Assembly: GCF_008123515.1 (NCBI RefSeq)
Contig: NZ_VSSR01000029.1
Location: 186,001-250,000 of the forward strand
DNA: 64,000 nt
Reading direction: 5' to 3'
Source of the DNA: Bradyrhizobium cytisi
GTDB lineage: Bacteria; Pseudomonadota; Alphaproteobacteria; Rhizobiales; Xanthobacteraceae
Numbering within the stretch: position 1 is the stretch's first letter; every line of letters begins with the position of its first letter. The translations under genes were made by a program, and so were the position numbers. Below are positions 52,810 through 61,493 of this stretch, piece after piece. The notes beneath the pieces were generated by a model. The model was not told the DNA's origin. It worked only from the letters and a program-made list of their open reading frames with translations, and did no database searches.

Positions 52810-53238
52810 ATGAAATTGCCCTCTTTCACCGACCGCTGGCCCAGCGCGATGCTTTATGCCTGGGTTTCCTTCGGGAGCATCCTTGGCGGGCTGGCGCGCT
52901 ATTTCGTCTCGCTCGTGCTCGAGACCGGCCCGGGTTTTCCGTTTGCGACGCTGTTCATCAACGCCACGGGATCCATGATCATCGGCTTTTATGCGACGTT
53001 GACCGGTCCTGACGGCCGCGTGCTGGCGCGGCCCGAGCACCGGCAGCTCGTCATGACCGGGTTCTGCGGCGGCTACACCACGTTCTCGGCCTTCAGCCTG
53101 GAAACCTTCCGCCTGTTCCATGGCGGCATGAAATTGACCGCGCTCGCCTATGTCGCGGCGTCCATCGTCTGCTGGCTGGTGTCGGTCTGGCTCGGCCATA
53201 TGATGGCGAGCCGCTACAACCGCTTGAAAAGGAGTTGA
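52810..53238 (+). CDS. crcB: FluC/CrcB fluoride channel subunit 2
   Basis: A 142-residue FluC protein with GGLARYFVSL, FATLFINATGSMIIG and a complete GGYTTFSAFSLETF helix break. It lies 6 bp after subunit 1. FluC proteins form antiparallel dimers with two fluoride pores; a tandem pair suggests a heterodimer. It gives fluoride resistance by passive efflux. Confidence 0.92.
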   Translation: MKLPSFTDRWPSAMLYAWVSFGSILGGLARYFVSLVLETGPGFPFATLFINATGSMIIGFYATLTGPDGRVLARPEHRQLVMTGFCGGYTTFSAFSLETFRLFHGGMKLTALAYVAASIVCWLVSVWLGHMMASRYNRLKRS

Positions 53239-53240
53239 CC

Positions 53241-53582
53241 ATGCAGATCCCCAATCAGGCTGTTTCACTCCGCATTTTCATCGGCGAGAGCGACTATTGC
53301 GAGGGCAAGCCGCTCTATGAAGCAATCGTGCTGAAGGCGCGCGAGCTGCACCTTGCCGGTGCCACCGTGCTGCGCGGCCCCATGGGCTTCGGCAAGTCGA
53401 GCCGGCTACACACCTCGAAGATCCTGCGGCTGTCGGAGGATCTGCCGTTGCTGATCGAGATCGTCGACAGCGAGGACAACATCAACGCATTCCTGCCCAT
53501 CCTGGATGGCATGATGTCGAGCGGGCTGATCACCTTGGAGAAGGTGCAGGTCCTGCAATATGGTAAGAAGGCCGCGAGCTGA
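53241..53582 (+). CDS. DUF190 (PII-like) protein
   Basis: A 113-residue protein of the DUF190 family, with LRIFIGESDYCEGKPLYEAIVLKARELHLAGATVLRGPMGFG, a PII-like ferredoxin fold. The members are often found next to FluC genes. The role is unknown; a nucleotide-dependent regulator of the channel is a reasonable guess. The start at 53241 has AAGGAG six bases upstream, inside the end of crcB2. Confidence 0.88.
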   Translation: MQIPNQAVSLRIFIGESDYCEGKPLYEAIVLKARELHLAGATVLRGPMGFGKSSRLHTSKILRLSEDLPLLIEIVDSEDNINAFLPILDGMMSSGLITLEKVQVLQYGKKAAS

Positions 53583-53623
53583 TCGCCGGCAGGAACCCAA
53601 GCCCGCCGTTTCCGGGAGGCGGA

Positions 53624-53929
53624 ATGAACGACACTGTCACCACGCCGAAAACCAGGACCAGGACCAAGGTCGAGCGGCCAAAGCTACACAAGGTCATCCT
53701 GATCAACGACGACTACACCCCGCGTGAGTTCGTAACCATGATCCTGAAGGCCGAATTCCGCATGACCGAGGATCAGGCCTACAAGGTCATGATCACCGCG
53801 CACAAGTTGGGCGCCTGTGTGGTCGCCGTGTTCACCAAGGACGTCGCTGAAACCAAGGCCACCCGCGCCACCGACGCCGCCCGCACCAAAGGCTATCCGC
53901 TGCTGTTCACGACGGAGCCGGAGGAATAG
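53624..53929 (+). CDS. clpS: ATP-dependent Clp protease adaptor ClpS
   Basis: A 101-residue adaptor. VILINDDYTPREFVTMILKAEFRMTEDQAYKVMITAHKLGACVV is the ClpS core that binds N-degrons and docks on ClpA. Its residues after INDDYT resemble the ClpS2-type paralogue of alphaproteobacteria. It is not evidently linked to clpA here. Confidence 0.93.
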   Translation: MNDTVTTPKTRTRTKVERPKLHKVILINDDYTPREFVTMILKAEFRMTEDQAYKVMITAHKLGACVVAVFTKDVAETKATRATDAARTKGYPLLFTTEPEE

Positions 53930-53933
53930 GGCT

Positions 53934-54893
53934 TTAGCCCCGGCTCCGACGCACGCGAGGCGCCTTGCGCGGGCTGCTCGGGGGCGGATGCTCCTGAACG
54001 TGCGTCCAGAACGCTTCGGCCGCCGGCGTCAGTCGCGATCGCGGGCGGAACACGCGGATCTCGATCGGTATCTCCCACTCCTGTCCGCCGGCCTTCACCA
54101 GCGCGCCCGATGCGAGCTGATCCACGATGAGGCTCTCGGGAAGCCAGGCCATGCCGCGGCCGGCCTGGACCATGGTGACGAGAAGCTTTGCAAGATGCGA
54201 CGTGAACGCCGGTTTCAGATGCGCGCCAAGCGGCGAGGTCGAACGTACCGCGTCGAGGATTTTTCCCATTCCGGACTCCTGACGGTAGCTCAGGACCGGC
54301 ACCGGTGCCGCTTCCGTTCCAGGAAGCCTGAAGCGCGCGGCCCTGCCTGATCGCGATGCCGGCAGGGATGCCGGGATCAGGCAGTCGTCGCCGACATGAG
54401 CCGAGCGGAACTGCGAGGTCGTCAGCGCTGTGACGACGGCGGGATGATGGTGGCAAAGCAAAAAGTGCACCTCGCCCGCAAGCAGCATGCGCTCGCACGC
54501 CTCCATGTGGTTGGCGACCAGCTGGACGTTCGGCACGAATGACAGCATCGTTTCGATTCCGCGCAGCCAGTCCGGAAAGAACGTCAGCGACAGCGCATTG
54601 GTCGATGCGAATTTCAACACGTCGGAAGCGCCGCGCGCGAGCTCCTGCGCCTCCAGGCGGCCGGCGGACAGGCGGCGGATGATGTCCTCGGCGGTCAGGC
54701 GGAATGCATCACCGGCGGGCGTGAGGCTGACCGCGTGGGTCGTGCGCTCGAACAGCGCCGCCCCGGCCCACACTTCCAGCGCCTTGATCCTGCGGCTCAG
54801 AGCCGGCTGCGACGAATTCCGCTGCTCGGCCGCGCGCGAAAAGCTGCGGGCCGATGCCACCGCGATGAAATCGTGCAGCCAGTTGATCTCCAT
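53934..54893 (-). CDS. LysR-family transcriptional regulator
   Basis: A 319-residue regulator. The N-terminal winged helix (INWLHDFIAVASARSFSRAAEQRNSSQPALSRRIKALE) is clear, and a periplasmic-binding-like effector domain follows (about residues 90-290). It is divergent from the LeuC-like gene, 112 bp away, so it most likely controls the dehydratase/transporter cluster in response to its substrate. The start at 54893 is set by the conserved MEINWLHDF. Confidence 0.92.
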   Translation of the reverse strand: MEINWLHDFIAVASARSFSRAAEQRNSSQPALSRRIKALEVWAGAALFERTTHAVSLTPAGDAFRLTAEDIIRRLSAGRLEAQELARGASDVLKFASTNALSLTFFPDWLRGIETMLSFVPNVQLVANHMEACERMLLAGEVHFLLCHHHPAVVTALTTSQFRSAHVGDDCLIPASLPASRSGRAARFRLPGTEAAPVPVLSYRQESGMGKILDAVRSTSPLGAHLKPAFTSHLAKLLVTMVQAGRGMAWLPESLIVDQLASGALVKAGGQEWEIPIEIRVFRPRSRLTPAAEAFWTHVQEHPPPSSPRKAPRVRRSRG

Positions 54894-55005
54894 GGCACCG
54901 CCTTGCTTATGCAAATACCGCATAATCATATCACGAGGTGACATTGGATTTCCAGAAGGCCGGCCTGCACCCTCGAAGAAAGTCAGATTTCTCTGGAGAG
55001 GCCGA

Positions 55006-56430
55006 ATGTCCGGGCGCACGCTCTACGACAAGCTGATCGATACGCATATGGTTCGGCGCCTCGACGATGACGGGCTGGTGCTGCTCTATGTCGATCGTAC
55101 CGTGCTCAACGAATATACCAGCCCGCAGGCCTTTGCCGGCCTGCGCGCCGCCGGACTCAAGGTCTGGAATCCGTCCGCAGCGCTGATGGTGGTCGATCAC
55201 GTCAATCCGACCGCGGCTCGCCGCACACGACAGATGCCGGATGCCGACGCCGCGCGTCAGGTCGATTATTTCGCCGACAACGCCCGCGACTTCGGCATCG
55301 AATATTTCGACATCCTCGATCCGCGCCAGGGCATCGAGCATGTCGTCGCCCCCGAGCAAGGGTTGGTCATGCCGGGCATGGTCATCGCCGCCGGAGACAG
55401 CCACACCACCGCGTACGGCGCCTTCGGCGCGCTCGGCTACGGCATCGGCACCTCCGACATCGAGCATTATCTGGCGACGTCGACGGTGTGCTACCGCCGA
55501 CTGAAGACGATGCGCATCCATGTGACCGGGCATCCGCCGCTCGGGGTGACGCCGAAGGACATCGTCATGGAGATCATCCGCCGCATCGGCGCCGATGGGG
55601 CCACCGGCTATGCGGTCGAATTCGCCGGCCCTGCCGTGACCGAGATGAGCGTCGAGGGACGCATCGTGATGTCGATCATGATCGTCGAAGCCGGCGCACG
55701 CGGCGTCGTCATCGCGCCCGACCAGAAGGTGCTCGATTATCTCAAGGGGCGGCCACGTGCGCCGAAGGGCGATATGTGGGACCGCGCCGCAAAGACCTGG
55801 TTGCAGCTTCGTTCCGATTCCGACGCCCGCTTCGACCGGGAGATGACGATCGATGCCGGCGCTGTCGCCCCGCTGGTGACGTGGGGCACGAGCCCGGACC
55901 AGGCGATCGCCGTGACCGATCGCGTGCCGGATCCCAACAGCAATGTCACGGCGGAGCGCAAGACGGCGGACACACGTGCGCTCGCCTATATGGGCCTGAC
56001 GGCCGGAACGCCGATCCAGTCGGTGCCGATCGATTTCGCCTTCATCGGCTCATGCACCAATTCGCGCATCGAGGATCTGCGCGATGCGGCGCGCATCTTC
56101 AGGGGCCGTCACGTCGCAACCGGCGTCCGCGCCATCGTCGTTCCCGGATCGACACAAGTCCGCGCGCAGGCCGAAGCGGAGGGGATCGCGCAGATCCTGA
56201 TCGACGCGGGCGTGGACTGGCGGCAATCGGGCTGCTCGATGTGCCTTGCGATGAACGACGACATTCTCGCGCCGGGGCAGCGCTCGGCCTCCTCGACCAA
56301 CCGTAATTTCGAGGGCCGCCAGGGGCCCGGCGCGCGCACGCACCTGATGAGTCCGGCGATGGTCGCGGCCGCCGCAGTCACCGGCCGCATCACCGATGTG
56401 CGCGACCTGATCGGAGGAGATTTGCAATGA
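55006..56430 (+). CDS. LeuC-like aconitase-family dehydratase, large subunit
   Basis: A 474-residue iron-sulfur hydro-lyase of the 3-isopropylmalate dehydratase type. GDSHTTAYGAFGAL, the first cluster cysteine in FIGSCTNSRIEDL, and the other two in GCSMCLAMNDD are all visible. It works with the small subunit encoded next. Because it stands with a hydroxycarboxylate transporter and a LysR gene, it is probably catabolic (malate, citramalate or maleate-like substrates) rather than leucine biosynthesis. Confidence 0.9.
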   Translation: MSGRTLYDKLIDTHMVRRLDDDGLVLLYVDRTVLNEYTSPQAFAGLRAAGLKVWNPSAALMVVDHVNPTAARRTRQMPDADAARQVDYFADNARDFGIEYFDILDPRQGIEHVVAPEQGLVMPGMVIAAGDSHTTAYGAFGALGYGIGTSDIEHYLATSTVCYRRLKTMRIHVTGHPPLGVTPKDIVMEIIRRIGADGATGYAVEFAGPAVTEMSVEGRIVMSIMIVEAGARGVVIAPDQKVLDYLKGRPRAPKGDMWDRAAKTWLQLRSDSDARFDREMTIDAGAVAPLVTWGTSPDQAIAVTDRVPDPNSNVTAERKTADTRALAYMGLTAGTPIQSVPIDFAFIGSCTNSRIEDLRDAARIFRGRHVATGVRAIVVPGSTQVRAQAEAEGIAQILIDAGVDWRQSGCSMCLAMNDDILAPGQRSASSTNRNFEGRQGPGARTHLMSPAMVAAAAVTGRITDVRDLIGGDLQ

Positions 56431-57026
56431 CGCCGTTCCATCGCGTCTCCGGCGCTGCTGCACCGATGACGACGCCCAATATCGACACCGACGTGATCAT
56501 GCCAAAGATGTTCCTGAAGGGTGTCGACCGCAGCGGTCTCGGCGACGGCGCCTTCAACCTGCTTCGGTTCATCGCGGGAAAGCCCAATCCAGATTTCGTG
56601 CTGAATAGGGACGGCTATCGTGACGCCAGCTTCCTGATCGTCGGATCGAATTTCGGCTGCGGGTCGAGCCGCGAGCACGCCGTATGGGGCCTCCAGCAAC
56701 TCGGCATTCGCGCCCTGATCGGCACCACCTTCGCCGGCATCTTCAACGACAATTGCGCCAATAACGGCCTGCTGACGATCAGCCTCGATGCCGCCACGGT
56801 CGGCACCCTCGCCGGCATCGTCGCGAGCCCTGCAAGCAACAGGCTCACTGTCGACCTCGAGCAGCAGACCATCCGCAGCGACGGCGGCACCATTCTCTTC
56901 GCGATCGAGTCGGCGCGGAAGGAGGCGTTCCTCACGGGGCGCGATGCGATCAGCTCGACGTTGGTCTTTTCCGATGACATCCGCGCCTTCGAGGCGCGGC
57001 ACCGGGCGGACAATCCCTGGTTCTGA
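56427..57026 (+). CDS. LeuD-like aconitase-family dehydratase, small subunit
   Basis: A 199-residue partner with NIDTDVIMPKMFLK and the swivelling-domain loop NFGCGSSREHAVWGLQ. The ATG overlaps the stop of the large subunit (ATGA), so the two are made together. It is of normal length. Confidence 0.92.
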   Translation: MTPFHRVSGAAAPMTTPNIDTDVIMPKMFLKGVDRSGLGDGAFNLLRFIAGKPNPDFVLNRDGYRDASFLIVGSNFGCGSSREHAVWGLQQLGIRALIGTTFAGIFNDNCANNGLLTISLDAATVGTLAGIVASPASNRLTVDLEQQTIRSDGGTILFAIESARKEAFLTGRDAISSTLVFSDDIRAFEARHRADNPWF

Positions 57027-57087
57027 GCGCGAGCGGAGCGCGCAGACCGGCAACCAAACAAACATAAAACGACAGAGGGAGGCATTG

Positions 57088-58401
57088 TTGACCGACACCA
57101 CCATCAAGCTCACGGAGACGACGCAACCATCCGCGCTCACCGCGTTGAAAATCGGTCCGCTCCCGATCACCGTCTATTTTCCCGCAGCGCTCGTCTGCGC
57201 CGCCGCGGTCTATTCCGGAAAACTGCCAAATGATGTGATCGGCGGGCTCTCGGTGCTGATGCTGCTCGGCTTCCTGCTCGGCAAGCTCGGCCAGACCATT
57301 CCCGTCGTGAAGCGGATCGGCGGCACCGCGATCATGTGCCTGTTCGTGCCGGCCGCGATGGTTGCCTACGGCTTGATGCCGGAGACGGCGCTCAAGGCGA
57401 TCACCACGACGTTCCGCACCGCGAACTTGCAGTATTTCTTCATCGCCTGTCTCGTCGCCGGCTCGATCCTCGGCATGCCGCATCGCGTCCTGGTGCAGGG
57501 GTTTCTCCGGATGTTCGTTCCGCTGCTGGTCGGCACAATCAGCGCCATCACCATCGGCATCACGGTCGGACTGCTGTTCGGTCATAGCCCGAGGGAGACG
57601 TTCTTCTTCGTGATCATGCCGATCATCGGCGGCGGCCTCGCCGAAGGTGTGCTGCCGCTATCCATTGCCTATTCTGAAATGCTGCACCGGCCGCAGGCCG
57701 AGCTCGTGGCGCAGATGGTGCCTGCGGCGCTGCTCGGCAACGTCGTCGCCATCGTCGCGGCCGGACTTCTCGCCCGTCTCGGCGAAAAACGGCGCGACCT
57801 CAACGGCCAGGGCATGCTGGTGAAAACAGGCGATGACGACATTCTGGGCCCGGCGCGATCCGACCACCCGATCGATCTCAGCCTGTTAGGTGCCGGCATT
57901 GTGCTGTCCTGCGTACTGTTCGTGCTCGGCATGGTGCTCGCGCCCTATACCGGCATTCCCGGCCCGATCCTCATGATCATCGCCGCGGTCGCGCTCAAGC
58001 TGACAAAGCTGTTGCCGGCCGAGATGGAGCTCGGCGCCTACCAGATCAACAAGTTCATGTCGACCAGCCTCACCTTCGCGATCCTGGTGGCGATGGGAAC
58101 GCTGCTGGTGTCGTGGCAGCAGCTCGTGGCGTCGTTCAATCCCGGCTACATCGCGATCTGCACGACGACGGTGCTGGCGATGGTCGCATCCGGCTTCTTC
58201 GTCGGAAAATGGCTGAACATGTATCCGGTCGAGGCGGCGATCGTGACGGCCTGTCATTCCGGGCTCGGCGGCACCGGCGACGTCGCCATTCTCGGCGCCG
58301 CGGACCGCATGGGACTGATGGCCTTTGCCCAGATCGCGACCCGCGTCGGCGGCGCCATCATGATCGTGATCGCAACGCTGGCGATGAAGATCGCGTACTA
58401 G
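57088..58401 (+). CDS. 2-hydroxycarboxylate transporter (CitS/MleP-like)
   Basis: A 437-residue inner-membrane transporter of the 2HCT family, with two GG-x-G re-entrant loop motifs: GGGLAEGVLPLSIAYSEML and GLGGTGDVAILGAADRMGLM. It moves malate, citrate or similar acids, usually with Na+ or H+ or by exchange. The start is a TTG at 57088; GAGGGAGG lies just before it and no ATG is available. Third gene of the dehydratase unit. Confidence 0.9.
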   Translation: MTDTTIKLTETTQPSALTALKIGPLPITVYFPAALVCAAAVYSGKLPNDVIGGLSVLMLLGFLLGKLGQTIPVVKRIGGTAIMCLFVPAAMVAYGLMPETALKAITTTFRTANLQYFFIACLVAGSILGMPHRVLVQGFLRMFVPLLVGTISAITIGITVGLLFGHSPRETFFFVIMPIIGGGLAEGVLPLSIAYSEMLHRPQAELVAQMVPAALLGNVVAIVAAGLLARLGEKRRDLNGQGMLVKTGDDDILGPARSDHPIDLSLLGAGIVLSCVLFVLGMVLAPYTGIPGPILMIIAAVALKLTKLLPAEMELGAYQINKFMSTSLTFAILVAMGTLLVSWQQLVASFNPGYIAICTTTVLAMVASGFFVGKWLNMYPVEAAIVTACHSGLGGTGDVAILGAADRMGLMAFAQIATRVGGAIMIVIATLAMKIAY

Positions 58402-58440
58402 GGTCTTCACGCGACGGCCGGCATTGCCGCGCAACGCCGG

Positions 58441-58935
58441 CTAGCCCTTGAGGCGCGCCATGATGATTTCGTCGTGATAGGTGCCGTCGATCACGATCGC
58501 CATCCGCTTGATGCCCTCCTCGACGAACCCAACCTTGCGATAGAGGGCGGCAGCGGCGGTGTTGGTCGCGAAGACGCCGAGCTCGATACGCCTGAAGCCG
58601 AACACATCTGCCGCCTCAATGGCTTGCCGCAACAGCCGTTCGCCAAAGCCTTTGCCACGGAACTCCGGTACAAGCCCCATGAAGAGATCGCCGACATGCG
58701 CCGAGACCGCGCGACTGGCCGGCGGCACGTTGCACCATCCGACCACGGCGCCGTCGACGACGGCGACGATTTGCGGATAGCCGCGCTCGACATTGCGTGC
58801 GACGAAGGCGCTGACCTGCTCGATCGGCGGCGCCTCCACCAGCGCGATGTATTTGCGCTCGCGGGCGACAATGTCGACGGCCGCACGAAAGGCGTCGGTG
58901 TCAGCGATCTCGATCTGGCGGAATTCGACATTCAT
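58441..58935 (-). CDS. GNAT-family N-acetyltransferase
   Basis: A 164-residue acetyltransferase of the RimI/PhnO kind, with acetyl-CoA loop EFRGKGFGERLL and the closing NTAAAALYRKVGFVEEG. Substrate unknown. It is a single gene facing the transporter gene. Confidence 0.9.
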   Translation of the reverse strand: MNVEFRQIEIADTDAFRAAVDIVARERKYIALVEAPPIEQVSAFVARNVERGYPQIVAVVDGAVVGWCNVPPASRAVSAHVGDLFMGLVPEFRGKGFGERLLRQAIEAADVFGFRRIELGVFATNTAAAALYRKVGFVEEGIKRMAIVIDGTYHDEIIMARLKG

Positions 58936-58951
58936 GGGCGGCTTCGGTGCC

Positions 58952-60142
58952 TCACGCCATCACCACCGGCGTCTCCTCGGCGAGCCCGTACACGCGCTGC
59001 GCCTTGGAAAATCCTGCGATCGGAAAATCGCCGAGATCGCGCCAGTCATGCTGGCAGACATTGGCGAAGCCCTCTGACGCCACGACGGTGCGTCCCAAGC
59101 GGCCGGCGATTTTCTCCATTCTTGCCGCGAGATTGACGGCTGGGCCAATGCAGGTGAAGTCGAGCCGGTTTCCACCGCCGATATTGCCATAGAGGATGGT
59201 GCCGACATGCAGTGCGACGCCGAAGCGGAAGCGTTCGATGACGTCGCCAACCGGAAAAGCGAGCGCCTCGACGCTGGCGCGGGATTCGCGGGCGGCTTCC
59301 AGCACGCGCGTGCAGACATGCGCGGTATCGCCGACATATTCGTCGATCGGGAACACAGCGAGCAGACCGTCACCCATGAACTTCAAGACTTCGCCGCCGT
59401 GGCCGCGGATCGCCGTGACCTGGCAATCGAAATAATGGTTGAGGATCTCGACCACGGTCTCGGCCGGCAGCCGGTCAGATAGCGCGGTGAAGCCGCGCAG
59501 ATCCGACAGCCAGATCGCAGCCTGCATGGTGTCGTTGTGACCGCGGCGGATCTGGCCTCCCAGGATACGTGCGCCGGCGCGATTGCCGACATAGGTGTCG
59601 AGCAGCATCTCGGCGGTGCGGCGCAAGCTGATGATCTCGCTGACGCGCGCGAGCGGCGCCACGAGGGTCCGGATCGCGGCGATGTCGTCTTCGCTGAAAC
59701 CGCCGGGACGTCGCGTGACCCAGCTCGTCGCGTGGATCGAACCGTCGAGATATGGCATCGGCATCGCGAAATAGTCGGTCACGCCTTCGGCGCGCATGTC
59801 GTCGAGGAACGGAAACCGCTTGCTGTCCGGATCGTCCATCCGTCCCCGGACCTCCAGCCCCTCCTCGAACACGATCCGGAGCGGGCTCCTGGCGAATTCG
59901 GGCGTGTCCAGAATCTTGAAATCAACGGTGCCGATCTCGACCTTCTGGCCTTCCCGCCAGATGAAATTGCGGCCGAAGATTTCCGGATGCAGCGTGCGGA
60001 TGAAGATGCCGAACCGCCACAGCGGCAGCCCGGCCTCGACCAGATGCTCGCAGACCTCGGCGATCATCTCGGAAGGGGCCCCGGACGACCTCGCGCCGTC
60101 GATCAGCCAATTGGTGATGCGCTGGATCTCGGAGTTTTGCAT
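58952..60142 (-). CDS. Class III adenylate/guanylate cyclase
   Basis: A 396-residue protein. The C-terminal half (about 205-385) is a class III cyclase, with WLSDLRGFTALSDRL (first metal Asp), KFMGDGLLAVF (second) and FGVALHVGTILYGNIGG. The N-terminal 180 residues (WRFGIFIRTLHPEIFGRNFIWREGQK) form a domain I know from many Bradyrhizobium cyclases but that has no name I can give. No membrane helix is seen. A GTCCGC-ATTT-GCGGAC hairpin lies one base upstream of the start. Confidence 0.9.
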   Translation of the reverse strand: MQNSEIQRITNWLIDGARSSGAPSEMIAEVCEHLVEAGLPLWRFGIFIRTLHPEIFGRNFIWREGQKVEIGTVDFKILDTPEFARSPLRIVFEEGLEVRGRMDDPDSKRFPFLDDMRAEGVTDYFAMPMPYLDGSIHATSWVTRRPGGFSEDDIAAIRTLVAPLARVSEIISLRRTAEMLLDTYVGNRAGARILGGQIRRGHNDTMQAAIWLSDLRGFTALSDRLPAETVVEILNHYFDCQVTAIRGHGGEVLKFMGDGLLAVFPIDEYVGDTAHVCTRVLEAARESRASVEALAFPVGDVIERFRFGVALHVGTILYGNIGGGNRLDFTCIGPAVNLAARMEKIAGRLGRTVVASEGFANVCQHDWRDLGDFPIAGFSKAQRVYGLAEETPVVMA

Positions 60143-60221
60143 GTCCGCATTTGCGGACGAAGTTTTGGCGACGTCAAGCTGCGCGGTGGCTAGTACCGCG
60201 ACACGAACGCCTCGCCCTGCT

Positions 60222-61310
60222 CTATCGCCCGACCTGCCCGCGATCGCGCAAGAAGTGATCGGCCAGCACGCAGGCCATCATGGCTTCGCCAACGGGGACG
60301 GCGCGAATGCCGACGCAGGGGTCGTGGCGGCCCTTGGTCATGATCTCGGTGTCGGCGCCCTGCCGATCGACAGTGAGACGCGGCTGCAGGATCGACGAGG
60401 TCGGCTTCACCGCAAAGCGCACCACGATCGGCTGTCCGGTGGAGATGCCGCCCAGAACGCCGCCGGCGTGATTGGACAAAAAGCGCGTGCCATCATTGCC
60501 GGTGCGCATCTCATCGGCGTTCTCTTCGCCGGTGAGCTCGGCCGCGCCAAAGCCGGCGCCGATCTCGACGCCCTTCACGGCGTTGATGGTCATCATCGCA
60601 CCCGCCAGATCAGAGTCGAGTTTTGCGTAGATCGGGGCACCAAGGCCGGGCGGCACGCCTTCGGCGACGATCTCGAGCACGGCACCGATCGAGGAGCCGC
60701 TCTTGCGGATGCCGTCGAGATAGGTCTCGAAGAACGCTGCCTTGTCCTTGTCCGGACAGAAGAACGGATTTTTGGCGATCTCGTCCCAGTCCCACTTGTC
60801 GCGGTCGACCTTGTGCGGGCCCATCTGCACCAGCGCGCCACGCACCTTGATGTCAGGCAGCACTTTTCGCGCGATCGCACCGGCGGCGACGCGCGTCGCC
60901 GTCTCTCGCGCCGAGGAGCGCCCGCCGCCGCGATAGTCGCGCAGGCCGTACTTCGCCTCGTAGGTGAAGTCGGCATGGCCGGGACGAAACTTGTCCTTGA
61001 TTTCCGAGTAGTCCTTCGAGCGCTGGTCGGTGTTCTCGATCAGAAGCCCGATCGGCGTGCCCGTCGTCACCTGCACGCCGGTCTCCGGATGCGCCATCAC
61101 GCCGGACAGGATCTTGACCTGGTCCGGCTCCTGGCGCTGGGTGGTGAAGCGCGACTGGCCCGGCTTGCGGCGGTCGAGGTCGCCCTGGATGTCGGCTTCG
61201 GTGAGCGGGATCATCGGCGGGCAGCCGTCGACCACGCAGCCAATTGCCCCCCCATGGCTCTCGCCAAAGGTGGTGACGCGGAACATGTGGCCGAAGGTGT
61301 TGAAGGACAT
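60222..61310 (-). CDS. aroC: Chorismate synthase
   Basis: A 362-residue flavoenzyme that makes chorismate in the last shikimate step. MSFNTFGHMFRVTTFGESHGGAIGCVVDG opens the protein, and RPGHADFTYEAKYGLRDYRGGGRSSARET is the signature region. Full length. Housekeeping gene. Confidence 0.97.
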   Translation of the reverse strand: MSFNTFGHMFRVTTFGESHGGAIGCVVDGCPPMIPLTEADIQGDLDRRKPGQSRFTTQRQEPDQVKILSGVMAHPETGVQVTTGTPIGLLIENTDQRSKDYSEIKDKFRPGHADFTYEAKYGLRDYRGGGRSSARETATRVAAGAIARKVLPDIKVRGALVQMGPHKVDRDKWDWDEIAKNPFFCPDKDKAAFFETYLDGIRKSGSSIGAVLEIVAEGVPPGLGAPIYAKLDSDLAGAMMTINAVKGVEIGAGFGAAELTGEENADEMRTGNDGTRFLSNHAGGVLGGISTGQPIVVRFAVKPTSSILQPRLTVDRQGADTEIMTKGRHDPCVGIRAVPVGEAMMACVLADHFLRDRGQVGR

Positions 61311-61380
61311 CGCTGCTCGCTGGCTGGTAAGTCAGTGCTGACTTAGCTCGCCCTGAAATATGGGTCAAATATACCGACGG

Positions 61381-61469
61381 CCGTCATGGCCGGGCTTGTC
61401 CCGGCCATCCACGTTCTTGGTCACAACGAGAAAGTCCGTGGATGCCCGGGACAGGCCCGGGCATGACGG
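61381..61469. repeat. Large inverted repeat (Bradyrhizobium-type palindromic element)
   Basis: The arms 61381-61413 and 61437-61469 are each 33 bases long and match in 30 positions when one is reversed, with a 23-base loop between. It lies between two genes of the same orientation (aroC and the phosphatase gene upstream of it). Such elements with GTCCCGG cores are common in Bradyrhizobium intergenic DNA and would form a strong RNA hairpin. Confidence 0.8.
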
Positions 61470-61493
61470 CGGAGGGCGGGGCGACGAGCCGGG

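Noticed and set aside
59796..61346. 516-codon open frame on the plus strand
   Set aside because: Antisense to aroC and to part of the cyclase gene.
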